A DNA stretch of 64,000 bases, taken from assembly GCA_027574665.1 (NCBI GenBank), contig CM050657.1, forward strand, positions 18,773,700 through 18,837,699, in the 5' to 3' direction. The position numbers and the translations under genes are program-made. Shown one piece after another: positions 13,701-26,000 of the stretch. Under the pieces are notes generated by a model. That model searched no databases. It was not told the DNA's origin and saw only the letters and a program-made list of their open reading frames with translations. Each line of letters begins with the position of its first letter. The stretch's first letter is position 1. Source of the DNA: Rhynochetos jubatus. Lineage: Eukaryota > Chordata > Aves > Eurypygiformes > Rhynochetidae.

Positions 13701-15246
13701 TAGTGATTTGCATTATAGCATTATTTAAATTCAATTGCTTGACAGACTTGCTGCATTATTAAACCTTTTGCTCTTGGGGCCTCTATTTCAATTTCTGGTT
13801 GTGCTGCTAGAATCTGCACAACGCTCTTCAATGTCAAGTGGCAATTTTCTGAAGTTCATTCTTACTGGTAAGGACCAGTACAACCTCACTGATAGCAAGT
13901 TCATTTGCTTCCAGGAAAGAAGAAAATGATTAGGGTTAAATTCCCTCTGGCCTTCATTACAGGAACAGATAGGAGGTTTCAAGTTGGTAACTTTCACTAT
14001 TTAAACATATTTAACTTTAGCAATAGAAGGCAAACAACTTGAAAAGCATGATGATTATTTGTGTCCCTGCTGCATGCATTGTCTAGAATTAGGCTTTCAA
14101 AGGGGAGTGGAAGAGTACTTTAGAGAACTGGCTTTATTCATCCCTATTGAAGCAGTTGAAAATAAAATACTGAGTCATTCTGTGGCGATATCCCCAATGC
14201 AATGGTAATAGAAGACTTTCAGGCCTACTGAGAAGCAGCAGGAGGCAAATCCTGCCTTCATACAAAGCAAAACCAAGGCCTACTAAACCCAGCACAATGA
14301 TAAGCCTTCTGCTAAGAAAAAAACCACCCTGTGTGCTGGCATTTCTAATGTGTAATACATTGTATCTTTACACATACATTCTACAAAATTTATACAAAGC
14401 ATATATGCAGTCTTATATCAACACTCTTCTAAAAGAAACACTAATTATTCACAGGGACTTGTCACAGCAACTGCACAGGCCAAGATGTGTCAGAGATGAT
14501 GTGATGGTTGGGAATGACAATGAGCCCCCTGTTGTGATAATGATCCATCTTACCATTTTAGGGGTAAGAAGGGAGAAAGAAAACTTCAAGTTTCATTAAA
14601 TACAGTAAATCATTTAAGGACAGAAAAATTATTCCTCCTAGAGTAGTTTCCTTTAAAATATCTGTATGGCTCTGAAGCAAATTGCAAATTCCACCTTATT
14701 TTGTAAGACAGAAACCAGCAAGATTAAAAGCTGATTTTCAGAAGAAATTTATCATGTAACAATTCATTATTCTCTACCCCATTCATGAAGGGAAAAAAAC
14801 CACACACCAAACAACATAACAGCTTAAATTGTACTTAGTAATTTTATATTTATCTGTTACTGGAGTAGTACAGGGACAAGAAAACTACTGGCTCCAACAC
14901 AAAACTAGAGACAAATTCCTAAATATGTGTTTTATGAGCATCTCTTGAGTTGTGACAGTACATGGACAGGTATACGGGTGAACAAAACTAGCAGATATTA
15001 TAGGTAAAAGAAAAGCAGAGAGATTGCTTTGATCCTTCAGTCATAAGCTTCCTGTTAAAATAAGCAGGTAATTTTCAGCTTTTATGCTAAATATTTATGA
15101 TCAACCTTGAGGCATCTCTAGGTATCTTCTCTCAACACCACTGGTTCCATGGTGCTGCAGAGGATAAGACACACACACAACTTCCCCCAGTTCAGGTCTA
15201 CCTGTTACTATTTAAATACATTTCTACTGTTCAGAAATGCATCTGC

Positions 15247-15264
15247 TTTTTTTTTTTTTTTTTT
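15247..15264. repeat. Poly(T) run, T18
   Basis: Seen: eighteen T. Similar mononucleotide A/T runs of 14-19 bases lie at 3193-3208, 16839-16853, 30043-30058, 31130-31148, 33437-33452, 39280-39293, 56779-56793 and 57198-57213. None is attached to a recognisable retroposed body. Confidence 0.97.
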
Positions 15265-15690
15265 CAAAATATGGAATTTGCTTGCTTTATTTTTTTCCAA
15301 AAGGTGATATATTACAGCATATTTTTATAACAGTAAATCTTATTTTTGTTTATCCCTGACTACTCATGCTACTGCCTCTCTCCCTCAGGCATTCTCCTGC
15401 ATATTAGAGACTTTACTACATCACCAGACCAGGAAACAGTGATTCTGTAGAGATAATCCCTAACCCAGTTCCTTCAGAGGCTCATTAAGAACTAAGCACC
15501 AGCTCCAAAATGAAGAACTACATTGTTATGTTATTACAGAGGAAAAAGACAGCTTTGGATATGCAGCATAGAATACCACTGGATTTTAAGTTTAATGAAG
15601 AATGATGTAGACCATTACTGATAACACAAGATCTGTTGTCCATTCAGGTGCAGCAGACGTTGCAGTAACTGCATGTATTGCATGTAAGAA

Positions 15691-15830
15691 GGGGGAAGGG
15701 AGGGCAAGGGGGTTGCTGCGGGAAATATAAGAGGGTAGATTTTGCAGTCAGCGCAAGAACTGCAGCCCGTGGGAAGGACCCACGTTGGAAAGGTTGGTGG
15801 AGGAGGTGGGAGGAGAGGGAGGATGATGGG
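15691..15830 (+). other. G-rich block with quadruplex-type runs
   Basis: Seen: GGGGG, GGG, GGG and GGGGG separated by 1-3 bases at 15691-15712, which satisfies the standard quadruplex pattern. A second purine-rich stretch with GGAGGAGG and GGGAGG runs follows at 15796-15830. The frames across it are low-complexity and not coding-like. Confidence 0.7.
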
Positions 15831-18800
15831 ACACACAGAGAAAGTACCTAGAGAACCTCACAGATATGACACTGCTCTCTGCGGATTATATCAGGGAAAC
15901 TTGTTATTCAAAAGCCATAAAGGAAAATGTTTCCTCACCTGAGACCTTCTGCTGAATTTAAAAGAAAACTGTTTTTCTTGAATAAATCAAAGAAAATAAA
16001 AACCCAAGAAGCATTTCTGCAAGAAAACAAAGAAACCAGGAAAGAGTTTCAGTACTGACGCTGCTCCCTGTCAAGCTATAGATCTGAAGGAGAAGGGTTC
16101 TTGCTGGGATATGTGCCACAGAGGAATTAGAGCATATCTAGACCATGCAGTGTGGTGCATCTCTGTTTCCTGCACAATGTCATGGTACATTTGGAGAATT
16201 AGAAACTTCACTAAGATTTTATAATACTAATTGCATTGCTGATTCCGTCCTCTAGAGTGTAACAACCAAATTTTCAGTTACTGAAAGGGACGATCTCTGT
16301 TTGAAGGTCCTGTGCTGCTATTGTAATTTTTACTTCACCAATCTGCTCCATAATCTATATAGGACATTTTCTTACAAATTGCCAGTGACCTATTTTATAA
16401 ATAAAACACACTGTGGGTTGTAAGTAATAAATACTAGCAGAGGGAAGTGAAAAACTAAAGCACAAGAATAAATAGTAATTAATAAACACCAGCTGGCCAT
16501 AGAAAGCAGGGCTCTGAATGAAGTTCTAAGACAGATTTCTGTAAGTGATGGAGGTAAGAAACATAACTAGTTTCAAAACAGCTTGACACATATATTAATG
16601 GTGGAGCGTGATTTGGTTGGCTGCACCACTGGAGACCATAAACTTCATGACACAGGGTGTCCCCTTCACTTCTACGATGTGGTGTATATCCTAAATCAAG
16701 TATTTAACTAGAAAAATAACCTTTCTATTTTATGTAATCTGAGGCATGTTTCTTACTGGTTCAAGTGTTGTTAGAAATGTATATACATGCTGTTACTTGG
16801 TAAACAACAGAATAATTTGTCCTATGCTTCAGTTCCAGAAAAAAAAAAAAAAAGGGTAAAAAAATTCCAAAACTCAACAAAAACCCTTCCACTCTTGCAA
16901 TGTTATCTTGCTGAAACCTTGCAGCAAAATTTAAAAAACACAGCAGCTGTCATTTACCAGATTCTCCAGTACTCTTCTAAAGCCAGATAAGATGAATACA
17001 GAAGTCTCTAAGGACAGTATATAAACTGCCGTACAAATGGGAAAATGTGAAACAGAATTCATTAAAATACATCAGTAGCTCTACTACCGGCTTAGAATGG
17101 ATTGATTCAGGAGAAAATCCTGTGCAGAACTTACTGAACTGCTGCTGGCAGGCAGCAAAGGCTCAACATGTGCAAAAGTGATAACTGGTGAGACTGCAGA
17201 AGGCCTCTTGGCGATTTAAATGCATAGGCTGCAGACAATTCAGACTGATTTTCCACAACAATTTTTAGTGTTTTATTTCATTACTTTCTGCAGCAAAATG
17301 TCTGGGAACAGAAGGGTAGCTACATTTAAAAAGAAGTATCAGTACCCTTGCTGCCTGCCCAAAAATTGGACTAAGCCAACTCATCATTCAAGTTGTCTCT
17401 TTGCAAGAAAGAAAAATATTCTATGATCATGACATGCTCTGCCAAGGTTGCCGGTTGTAAGAGTGACCCTCAGGTCAGGAATGAATAAACAACAATGTGG
17501 AGGATGTATTTAGATTTGTATACAATGAACCTTCCCGTCTTCACATTCTGAGACACACTTAAGAGTTACTCAACCCAAAACCATTCAGTGAACTAATGGC
17601 AAAACCAGATTTAATACCTTGAAACCCTGAATCATCATCCTATGCCCTTAAAACCTTTGCGTGCACAACAATAATGGACTCTGATTTTTCCTTGACATAT
17701 AAATACCAACAAGAGAGTGAATTTAGATACAGAGAAACTCACAAAACACATTTTATGTTCTATTTTACCCTAGCCATCTAAGCATGTTAAGACATCCTAG
17801 AAAAAACACTGGGCAGGGTCAGCTCTGGACTGTGTAAATTCTATCCAACCTATCTGGATTTGCTGATTTTAAAGTCCTGCCAATAAGCAAACAGATAAAT
17901 AAATCATATCCACAGCTGATCCAAATAACCGCATCATCAAAAGTCCTTAGGGAAGAGCAGAAGAACAACAGATGTTTTGCAACTGTGTTAGCATAGATGT
18001 ATCAACAGAACATTCAAATGAAGATTATGATCTTAAATTATATACCATCACAGAAAAAATGCTTTTTGAATAAAGCAAAAATGGATTCAAATATCATCCA
18101 ATATCATCTGAGGTAGTTTATCCATGTATCCACCAATCAAGCACCACTACCAAACCCATGTGCTGCTGCAGCCGGTTCCAGCCAGGCTGCAACAGCAAAT
18201 TCCAAAGATGCTCCTAAGATAAATTTCTCTAACCCCCAAAGAGAATGGGCAAGCCTTGTGATTTCCTAACTATGAGGTTTCTTTTAGCACTTGCAATGCA
18301 ACTGAGCTACCTCCAACAATGTTTTTTATTTGATACAGCACTTCCTTGCATACAGCTTATTCCTCATCAGAGAAGAACACTTCACAATTTGCCACCGGCA
18401 GCAATGTTCCTGAAACTTAATAACTGAACAACATTAAAGCTTTCTGACAAAATCCAGACCATCATCTGAATTTTCATTTCCAGCCAAGACAAATGATACT
18501 AGACTATGAACGATAATTCCTTACTGTTGCTTTCCTTAGCCCTGCTCATTTTGTTTGCCTGATTTTTTGCCATTTATTCTTTATATATTATTAGATTAGA
18601 TCCTTCCGCTAATTATCTTAAGATGTTTTCATCCATCATGGACTCACTTGGAGATGTATCACACGACCCGTTCTCTCACGTAAGAGGAGACACTTTTGTA
18701 AATTAGACATGCAAATGGACATAGCCTAGTTAGTAGTTTTGAATTCTGCATGCACAGAAGTAATGCACACAGGCAGCCAACCAAAGCCATTAATACTGTG

Positions 18801-20208
18801 TTCAGCTTTTTGGTGTTTTCCCTGTAAAGCACAAAATATGATAAAAGGCTGAAAGGAAGGGAACAGAGCTATGCTTTAGCTAATTATGGTTTGAAAAAAT
18901 AGAAATTCATAACTGTCGTTTGTCACTGCCTTAACTTTGAATTATGGGAGGGTTAGTAAAACACCAGCGTGCTCTGGTCATATACCAATGCACCATGTTG
19001 TCAGTCCCTTCTTGGAAATTCTTCCAGAGATAATACTTCTGGGAACGATGCTAATTAGTCACCAGTCAACATTACCAGCTCTGTTACGCTGTTCCCAGAA
19101 ACAGCATCTTTCTGTAGTCATGTTTCCAGGAACAATACATGGTATGTTTATAGAGGCAGGCAAAAAACGTAATAGGTACTTAAATATGCATGAGGCCAGA
19201 GAGCACTGGCTCTTAAAAGGTAGAGGCTTTCATAAGGCCTGTTCTTTCAAAACACCACTTATGAGTATTTTTTAGTCAGAAAAAACATTACTATTGATTA
19301 AACTGACAGAATTTTTATCGAACTGGGCTCCTGTGCAGCATGAAGCGCACACCATTTTTTGTGTTGTGTAGCAGACAAAAATAAGAAAACTATGACTGAT
19401 ATGTTTGCTTCAGCATAATGGAGCCTTTTGCAGCCGATCCGGAAAAAAACAATCTGCGTTGCATCCTTTACCAAGCAGGACCAGATATGTTCCTCAGCTT
19501 CATTAACTGGGTTATAGTATTTGGGCCCAAACAGCATAGTTTCAAAGGTAAATGGGAAGGTATTGGGATACTTAAAAGGCAGATAAACAGGTTACAGACA
19601 TTGATTTTATAAGGAGTTAGGTCCATAAGTTGGTTAGGTACCTTATGAAAATCCAAATGGCTGAACAGTTAGATGCTCAGGCAACAGTGAAAGTGCCTCT
19701 AGCTTTTCAATAATTAAAGCTATTGCAAAATTCTCAATCATTTTATCATTTCAACAGAACTCCAAATCCCTGCACAAACTTTGATATTACTTCCGAATCA
19801 CCACAGAGAAACGCATTTTCTTAACCAGATTTCTGCAGCTGTTTTTTTCTGCCTTATATACTCCAGGCTGAACGAATGATCTGATAGGACAACAGTGTTT
19901 AAATAGAAATGGATTTAATTTGACCACTGAAGATCAAGGTGAAAGCCACTGCACTGTAGCATATTCATGGCCACTTAAAGTCAGCTGAAGCATCCAAATT
20001 AGCACTTATGTTGGAATACGGCAAGGATGCTAATGTAAAATGAATCCTTTACAAGTTTATATGGATTTCCTTAAGTAGATACTGTAATAGATTTCCTTTA
20101 TAAAGTCGATCTATTTGCAGCTTTGGGAAGAAGAATATTCTGTGAAATAGATATCAACATTGAAACAATTAATCAGAGTTACGGTATTATCTACCTCATC
20201 AAGCAGAT

Positions 20209-20229
20209 GGGGGGGGGGGTGTGTGTGTG
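20209..20229 (+). repeat. G11 run followed by (TG)n
   Basis: Seen: eleven G (20209-20219) and then TGTGTGTGTG. The short compound repeat lies about 430 bp left of the membrane-helix exon candidate. Confidence 0.95.
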
Positions 20230-20661
20230 GTGTTTCATAGACATTCTGTAAAGATAAAAAGGAATTCACACAACTTATCATCCTATAAAAAAAAAAGTTA
20301 TCTACTCCTTCAGCAGATACTGGAAGTACTTTCAGTAATGATGAACAAGTTTTGTTGTAGTCTCATCACTAATACACATATATTTTGGTATAAATATTAA
20401 AAAATGCAAATTTTGCTTCATCGAGGTTTTTTAAAATAGGAAATCAACAATAAAGATATTGTGAACTATATGCACACTGGTTTTGTTATTTGGAGAAACA
20501 ATTGGTGAAAAAGGGTGCCTTAAAATCTTGATTCCATGTGTAGGTTGTACCAGCAATAACTTCAGTAATTCTGTGCCTGAAGAATGCTGGAGCAATGACT
20601 TGGAAGGACACCTGCAGAATGCATGTGCTAATTTTCATGAAGGCAATGAGAATTTACTCAC

Positions 20662-20905
20662 TTGAATCTTGGCTTTCGTTTAAGGCTTATTGGAAGATCA
20701 AAATATTTTGGGTTATGTCCCTGGCTGACGTTCAGAAGATATCCTTTCCACATCAGCGCTTTTCTTACTGACCACAGTCCAACAAAAGCAACCACAACAA
20801 AAGAAAAAGCGGAAGCAATCAAAGCGATCAGGATTTTATTTCTTAGCCCAGTAAAAGAATGGGGAGAATATTCGACTGAACTTCTGTTGTTTTTATTAGC
20901 AGTAG
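20662..20905 (-). CDS. Candidate internal exon: single-pass membrane protein segment (gene unrecognised)
   Basis: Seen: read on the minus strand, the segment is open for 244 nt. It is preceded by a branch-like CTAAT and an acceptor ending CTTCATAG, and followed by a near-consensus donor, GTGAGTAAAT. It would begin in phase 1 and end in phase 2. The roughly 80-residue peptide has an outer part with an N-x-S site (NRSS), then a hydrophobic helix of about 21 residues (ILIALIASAFSFVVVAFVGLW) that follows LRNK and is followed by SVRK. A polar, basic tail follows (KYFDLPISLKRKPRF). The inside-positive flank suggests a type I orientation. Six CpGs fall in the 244 nt, whereas neighbouring sequence is strongly CpG-poor, which favours a selected exon. 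Against: the plus strand is also open here, and I recognise no family; the tail is not an obvious cytokine-receptor, phosphatase or kinase juxtamembrane sequence. The in-frame ATG upstream lies in the presumed intron, so this is an internal exon, not a gene start. Confidence 0.5.
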
Positions 20906-23066
20906 CTATGAAGAGGCCAAAATTTTTTGGCATTCATTAGACAATAACATATTGCCAAAATATTATATCCAGAAGACCTATCAAATGTTATAGTTAACAG
21001 AATATGTGCTGAATGCTCTTTTTTCCCCACCATTTTGAATTTTTGCTCTTATTTCCCTTTGGGCTTCTTAGACAAAAGGAGGACCAACACAGTTTAGGGA
21101 TTACAGGCTTTGCAGACCGTAAAAGGAAGGTTTCTTTGTTTCACCCCAACTGATATCAATGACAGCTCACTTTCCAAAATGTTACTCCTGTCTCTTCATG
21201 GAGGCCTTTAAAGAGGAACACGTAGCTATGTGATCTCTCTTTCCTCATTTGCTGAGGGAAAACATTGACAGTGCTTAGCAAAAAAAGAAAACCCACAAAC
21301 ACACCCACCCACCCTCAAGCAGGAAATCTTTTGGGAAAGACATGATGGCCCTCATGGAGCAAGAATCCTCAATATTTTTACTTTCACAAATGCTCTCAAG
21401 TAACTGCCAATCAGAACATAAACTTGGCCTTAAGTCAACCTGTTAGGTATTTTGTGATGGAGGATGCGAAATACTGAAAATGATAAACAGATTGAAGATC
21501 GTGAGTGTCTGTTCTTCAGGTTATTTTATTTTTCTCTTTAGGGATGATCTTTCTGTTTCCCTAGTTCTGTTCCTTTATGCTCTGCGAGGGAAGATAATGT
21601 GAGGAAAAACATGTATGTAATTTTTCTGATTTTTTAAAAAGGGCTTATTTATTGAAAATATTCTTTAAAATATAAAGCAATATATGTATCAACCTCTCTT
21701 AGAATTTTCTAATAAGACTGTAGATATAAAAAGAAAACTATTCATATCAAATTCAATTATCTATGCAAGATGGCTCAAAACCACATCTATTCAGATGTGG
21801 CATATACAGCATTAGAAACTAATGAAATACCAGATAATTATTAAGAAACAGCCTGCAGATCTGATTATAGATATGAAGCTTCTCTCAAGAGTTTTAAACT
21901 TATTTTAAGCAATGTTGGATTATGTGTCTACACTCTATTTCCAGAGCTAAAGAAGAACAAACACAGTATTTTCTGCAGTACTGCTCTCTATGAGAATGCT
22001 TTTTCACGTCTACAGCCTGAGCTCCACTAAAATGTTAATGACAAATTGTTATTAGATGTCAAGTAGGGGGATGCATCTGTCAGGCAGAAGGATAACAACC
22101 ACCTTCAGGACTGCAAGATCTGGACCTGCATCAGAATCTGGTATAAAACCAGGGACAGCAATTCAGCAAAACCCAGGAGGAGAGGTTTCTGCCTGAAACA
22201 TCCCAGCACGTCATCAGCAAAAACAGAACAAAAACTATGTGCAGTAATCAGATGATCCTAGCCTCTGTTTGAGCGAAGCTTTGTGGTGTTGACCTGCACT
22301 TGTTCTTTATGCCTCCACTGGTTAATGGAAAATCTTACATACAGTACAATGACAATATCCAGAACATAGCATTGCCTTTATAACTGCTTTTTATAACTAA
22401 TACTTTGTTTGAATGGACTAATCTTATACTACAAATTTGAGCATATTTTTATGTTAGCAAGACCATTTAAAAAATTCACATTTATTACAATATATTTCCA
22501 TGTTTTTCTCCAAGGGAATTAAAATACAGTAATTCGTGGTAGGATTCTCAAGTGACAATGGCAACAAAATAAGATTAATAACTGCTGCAAACAACTTGCC
22601 AAAGAAAGTCATCCAGCTAATACAACATAGAATGCTTCTGCCAACCCACTGAAGAAAGCAGCACAATTCAGAGACTGTTTCATTTACTCTGTGTAAGTAT
22701 ATTTAGCAAAGATTCTGGGACAGAAACAGAAATGACAAATGGAGGTGTAAATTATAGACTTGGTAAATGGGAGAAAGGCAGAGTAAATTGGTATAAGTAA
22801 TTTAGAACCTTAACATTTCTGAAAATTACTGTGAAACTGGACCAGTGATGACCCTCTGACACAGTGTTGAGAAAATTTTAAACTGGTACTAGAATTCTTA
22901 TTTATGTATCTTATTTATGATCATGATTTCTAAGTGAACATTTAAAGATTTATGAATGTACTTACCAAAGACTTGTATGCCTTAACAGTCACACAATTTA
23001 TATGACCAAAATTATAAACATGCAAACTGCTCAGCAGAATGCAATAAAAAAGGTAAGTGCAAAATT

Positions 23067-23085
23067 GGGGGGGGGGGGGGGGGGG
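23067..23085 (+). repeat. Poly(G) run, G19
   Basis: Seen: nineteen consecutive G, preceded by AAAATT. Such a run can fold into a quadruplex and is error-prone in sequencing, so its exact length is doubtful. A consensus-like donor word, AAAAAG followed by GTAAGTGC, lies 15 bp to the left on the same strand. Confidence 0.97.
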
Positions 23086-26000
23086 AATGCAATGGCTAAT
23101 ATTGAAGTAGTAGCATTGTAAACTTTACAGCACAATTTTTTTTTTTTTCAACATATACTTACCTTTTAAGGAAAGAGACATGTCACTTTGACAATATAAG
23201 TATTCACATTTTAACCAAAACTTAATAAAAAATAAAAATCTATTCAGTGAATAATAATGGAAAAGTATTACATTTATTTAATCCCTTACACGATGGAGCC
23301 AATGTGCCTACCAACTGGGCTATTCACACATAAATTGTATTTAACGGCTTCCTGTTAATATGCTCTAGTCATACAATGAAAACCCAGCAATCTTAAAGCT
23401 CAGGCATCCTTGCTCCTCTACTGCCATCAAACTGAGCAGTAATTGAGTCACTCAGTAAAGTACATTTGACCTTGAAGCTTTAAATTTTGATTATCCCACC
23501 ATGTCACAAAAATAAATGTAAAGTCCTTTGTAATTTTCTTTTTCTTAAAAAGTGGGAGGCAGTAATAGATCTTGCATTTTAATAGTTTAGAACCAATACC
23601 ACTTTCATGAGAATCAAATAGAAAATTGTGGTTCATTTCAATAAAAGCTGGATATGGTGTTTTTTTGCAATGATCTTTTGGCACAAATTGAATTTTCTGA
23701 AGACAAGAGACAGTAAATCATCAATAAATTCATAAATTTTCATCCAGAAAACTAGAGAAATTGATGAACCAAAGCCTTCACTCACTCAGATTCAATTTTT
23801 TAATTGTGTGTTTCACCAACCATAAACCATTTAACTAATAAGCAATTCAGAAATCTGTCAGAGTAGAGTTTGTAACTATACTGTATTCCAGGAAAAATAC
23901 CGGTTAAGAACACGTGCAGAATACAACAGGCAGGTTTACTGATATACACCTCATTCCTACAGCCTTTCAAAAGAAGGCAAGTCCATAGTACATGATACTT
24001 CCAGGTCATTTTTAAAACTATGTGAGTTATATTGACTACAGTGGAATATGCACCATGTAGCGCAATAAATTCTTGCTTTGGTATCAACTGGTATTTTAGA
24101 TGTTACACAAAAACAATTGGTTTTGTTGGCAAAAGGGACTATCATGCAAATCTGTCTAATGAAAAAGCTTCCTCTGAGTCAAGACTATCACAAAAAAAAA
24201 AAAGCCTCCTGCCAAGTCCTGTTCCATCTCCTGTCTCCCTCCCTGCAGAAAGAAAACAAATGCTCCCACATCCTCTAGTAGTCTAAGTAACCTCTATAGC
24301 TGAGAGCTGTCCTAGTGTCACATCTCAGACTGTGATAGCTCAAATAAGAAAATTCCAACTCCACTGAGTACATTACACATCTTACAAGTAGTATTGCTCT
24401 CCTTTCACTCAAGGAGAAAAAAACTAGCTCAATAGAGATGTGGCTGATGGCAGGCAAAACATTAATTAGCAATGCAGAGACACTGAACTTCAGTAGATCC
24501 TAAATGACGTGTTTGATTCTTAATTACCAAACTGACTTGCTAGTTCTTGACTTCATATCACAAGGACCTTTTCATGTAATTTAAGATTCAATCAAGCAGC
24601 AGCATCTTACAACAGTATTCCTCAACATGCTAGCTAACTTCCTTTTCATCAAAGTCTTACTGGTACCTATGACTATCAGTGCTATGCATTCAGAAGGAAA
24701 TTGAGTTTATTTTGGTATAAGTCCATGCAGAATTTGGTACAATTCATGCCAGTAGCAATGATTTCTAATCTGAGTTACTTTCAGAAGAATGACTCTACAG
24801 AAAAACTCAAAAAATGGCCTGTCTGTGTTTCAGTGAAGTTGTATCTATCCACTTTAATCAATTAAATAGTCATACTCACTTAATCCAAGTTTACTTATGA
24901 TACTGTATATTTGCTAATTTGTGTCCAAAGCCACTCATGCATTATATATGAAATTTTAAAATAACTAATCATGCTTAAAGCCTATTGGATGTGATCTGAA
25001 TTTACTAATATATATTAAACATGTCTAAACTAAAACTTTAGATTACCAAGTAATGGTCAAAACTATGCCACATGGGAAAAAAAACCCCAAGTTTGTAACC
25101 TGCTGCACCATCTACTGACCAAAAGATACTACAACAGATCTCAAAAATACTGCTCAAGTCAAAGAACACATTTAAAAGCAAAATATGTGTGTACATAAGA
25201 GAGTGGTTTCTTTAAGACACAATATTATGACCCAAATATTTGGCTGTTCATTGCAGTGATACTATAGACAGTACACGTATGTAGGGCACATCTAAAGTTA
25301 TGTATGGCAGTAAGGGTAGTTGGTGTGGAGTGGTGCGATTGTTTTTTCTTTGGTTTCGGGTTTGTGGGGTTTTTTTTAATATTTTATTGAATTTCACAAT
25401 GGCTAACTGCCCATAACACTTGTTTTTTTGTTTTTTTAAATTGTTCAGTGGATCTTTAAGGTATGGCTGTCACACAACTCAAGCTTTCCAGCCAGAATAG
25501 CTGAAATGTCCCCTTTTCACTGTATATAGGTCACACATTTAACAATGGTGAAATTTTCTTGGTGACACCAAAAGCTATCAAAAATGGCTACAGAATATTC
25601 CCTACTTACATATTTTAACAAAAGCCAACAAAAAATTAAAAAGACGATTTATCCATGGGGCCTGGAGATCCTCTTGTTCTATTAAACATAATTCATTATC
25701 ATTTTCTCGGTTTTTCTAAACAAATGTGGAAAAGTGTCAGGACACTTTTCACTGAGAAGGAAGACAAACACTGCAAGCCCAAGATGTCTACAACAATATG
25801 CTATAACTACTTACGAATATTTTGCCTTTCCAAATGATTGCTGAAAAGATGCAGCAGCACATGATGAATTAAAAAGGTACTGTGCCCTATTTATAGAACA
25901 CCAGAATAATTACAAGACAAAGAATGCACTTATTTCCAGCTATGTGCATACAAGGAAGAGACTAGCAAATTGTAAGGCAAAATAAGAACTGCAAAAGTAG

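Larger units (their letters stand above)
10781..20208. other. Anonymous intronic/intergenic DNA
   Basis: Mostly unique AT-rich DNA. The 13.02-13.15 kb part is GC-elevated but CpG-free, so it is more likely an old decayed insertion than an exon. An excellent splice-like pair on the minus strand bounds 78 nt near 15.95-16.03 kb, but the enclosed frame is T-rich and unconvincing. The longest frame (18937-19275 plus, 112 codons) starts at TTG and is treated as chance. Confidence 0.5.

Noticed and set aside
14448-14573. Plus frame containing HRDLS, with acceptor TTATTCACAG and a GTAAGAAG donor
   Set aside because: HRDLS recalls a kinase catalytic loop, but nothing downstream fits (no N at the expected place, no DFG); the motif straddles the putative acceptor.
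15948-16025. Excellent-looking minus acceptor and donor around 78 nt
   Set aside because: The polypyrimidine signal reflects a purine-rich plus strand; the only open frame is T-rich (NASWVFIFFDLFKKN) with no CpG or codon bias.
18937-19275. Long plus-strand open frame (112 codons)
   Set aside because: Begins at TTG instead of ATG, has no codon bias or recognisable motif and no supporting splice sites; expected by chance in this length of AT-rich DNA.
19418-19656. Two opposite-strand exon readings (minus acceptor CTGCCTTTTAAG with YPNTFPFTFETMLFGPKYYN; plus acceptor GTTTGCTTCAG with AAAG/GTAAAT donor)
   Set aside because: Both strands are equally plausible, the minus reading has the wrong phase to follow the 20.7-kb exon, and neither peptide is familiar.
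22975-23220. Short open segments closed by strong minus donors at about 22.97 and 23.16 kb, the first ending VTVKAYKSL like a fibronectin-III strand
   Set aside because: The two segments are out of phase with each other, the intron between them would be very short, and the plus strand shows an equally good exon at the same place.
23281-23340. tRNA A-box-like word (TAGCCCAGTTGG on minus)
   Set aside because: No matching B box, anticodon arm or acceptor pairing; at best a decayed tRNA-derived SINE head.
23800-24087. Minus frame with fibronectin-III-like spacing
   Set aside because: Cysteine-rich middle does not fit the fold and no donor follows in frame.
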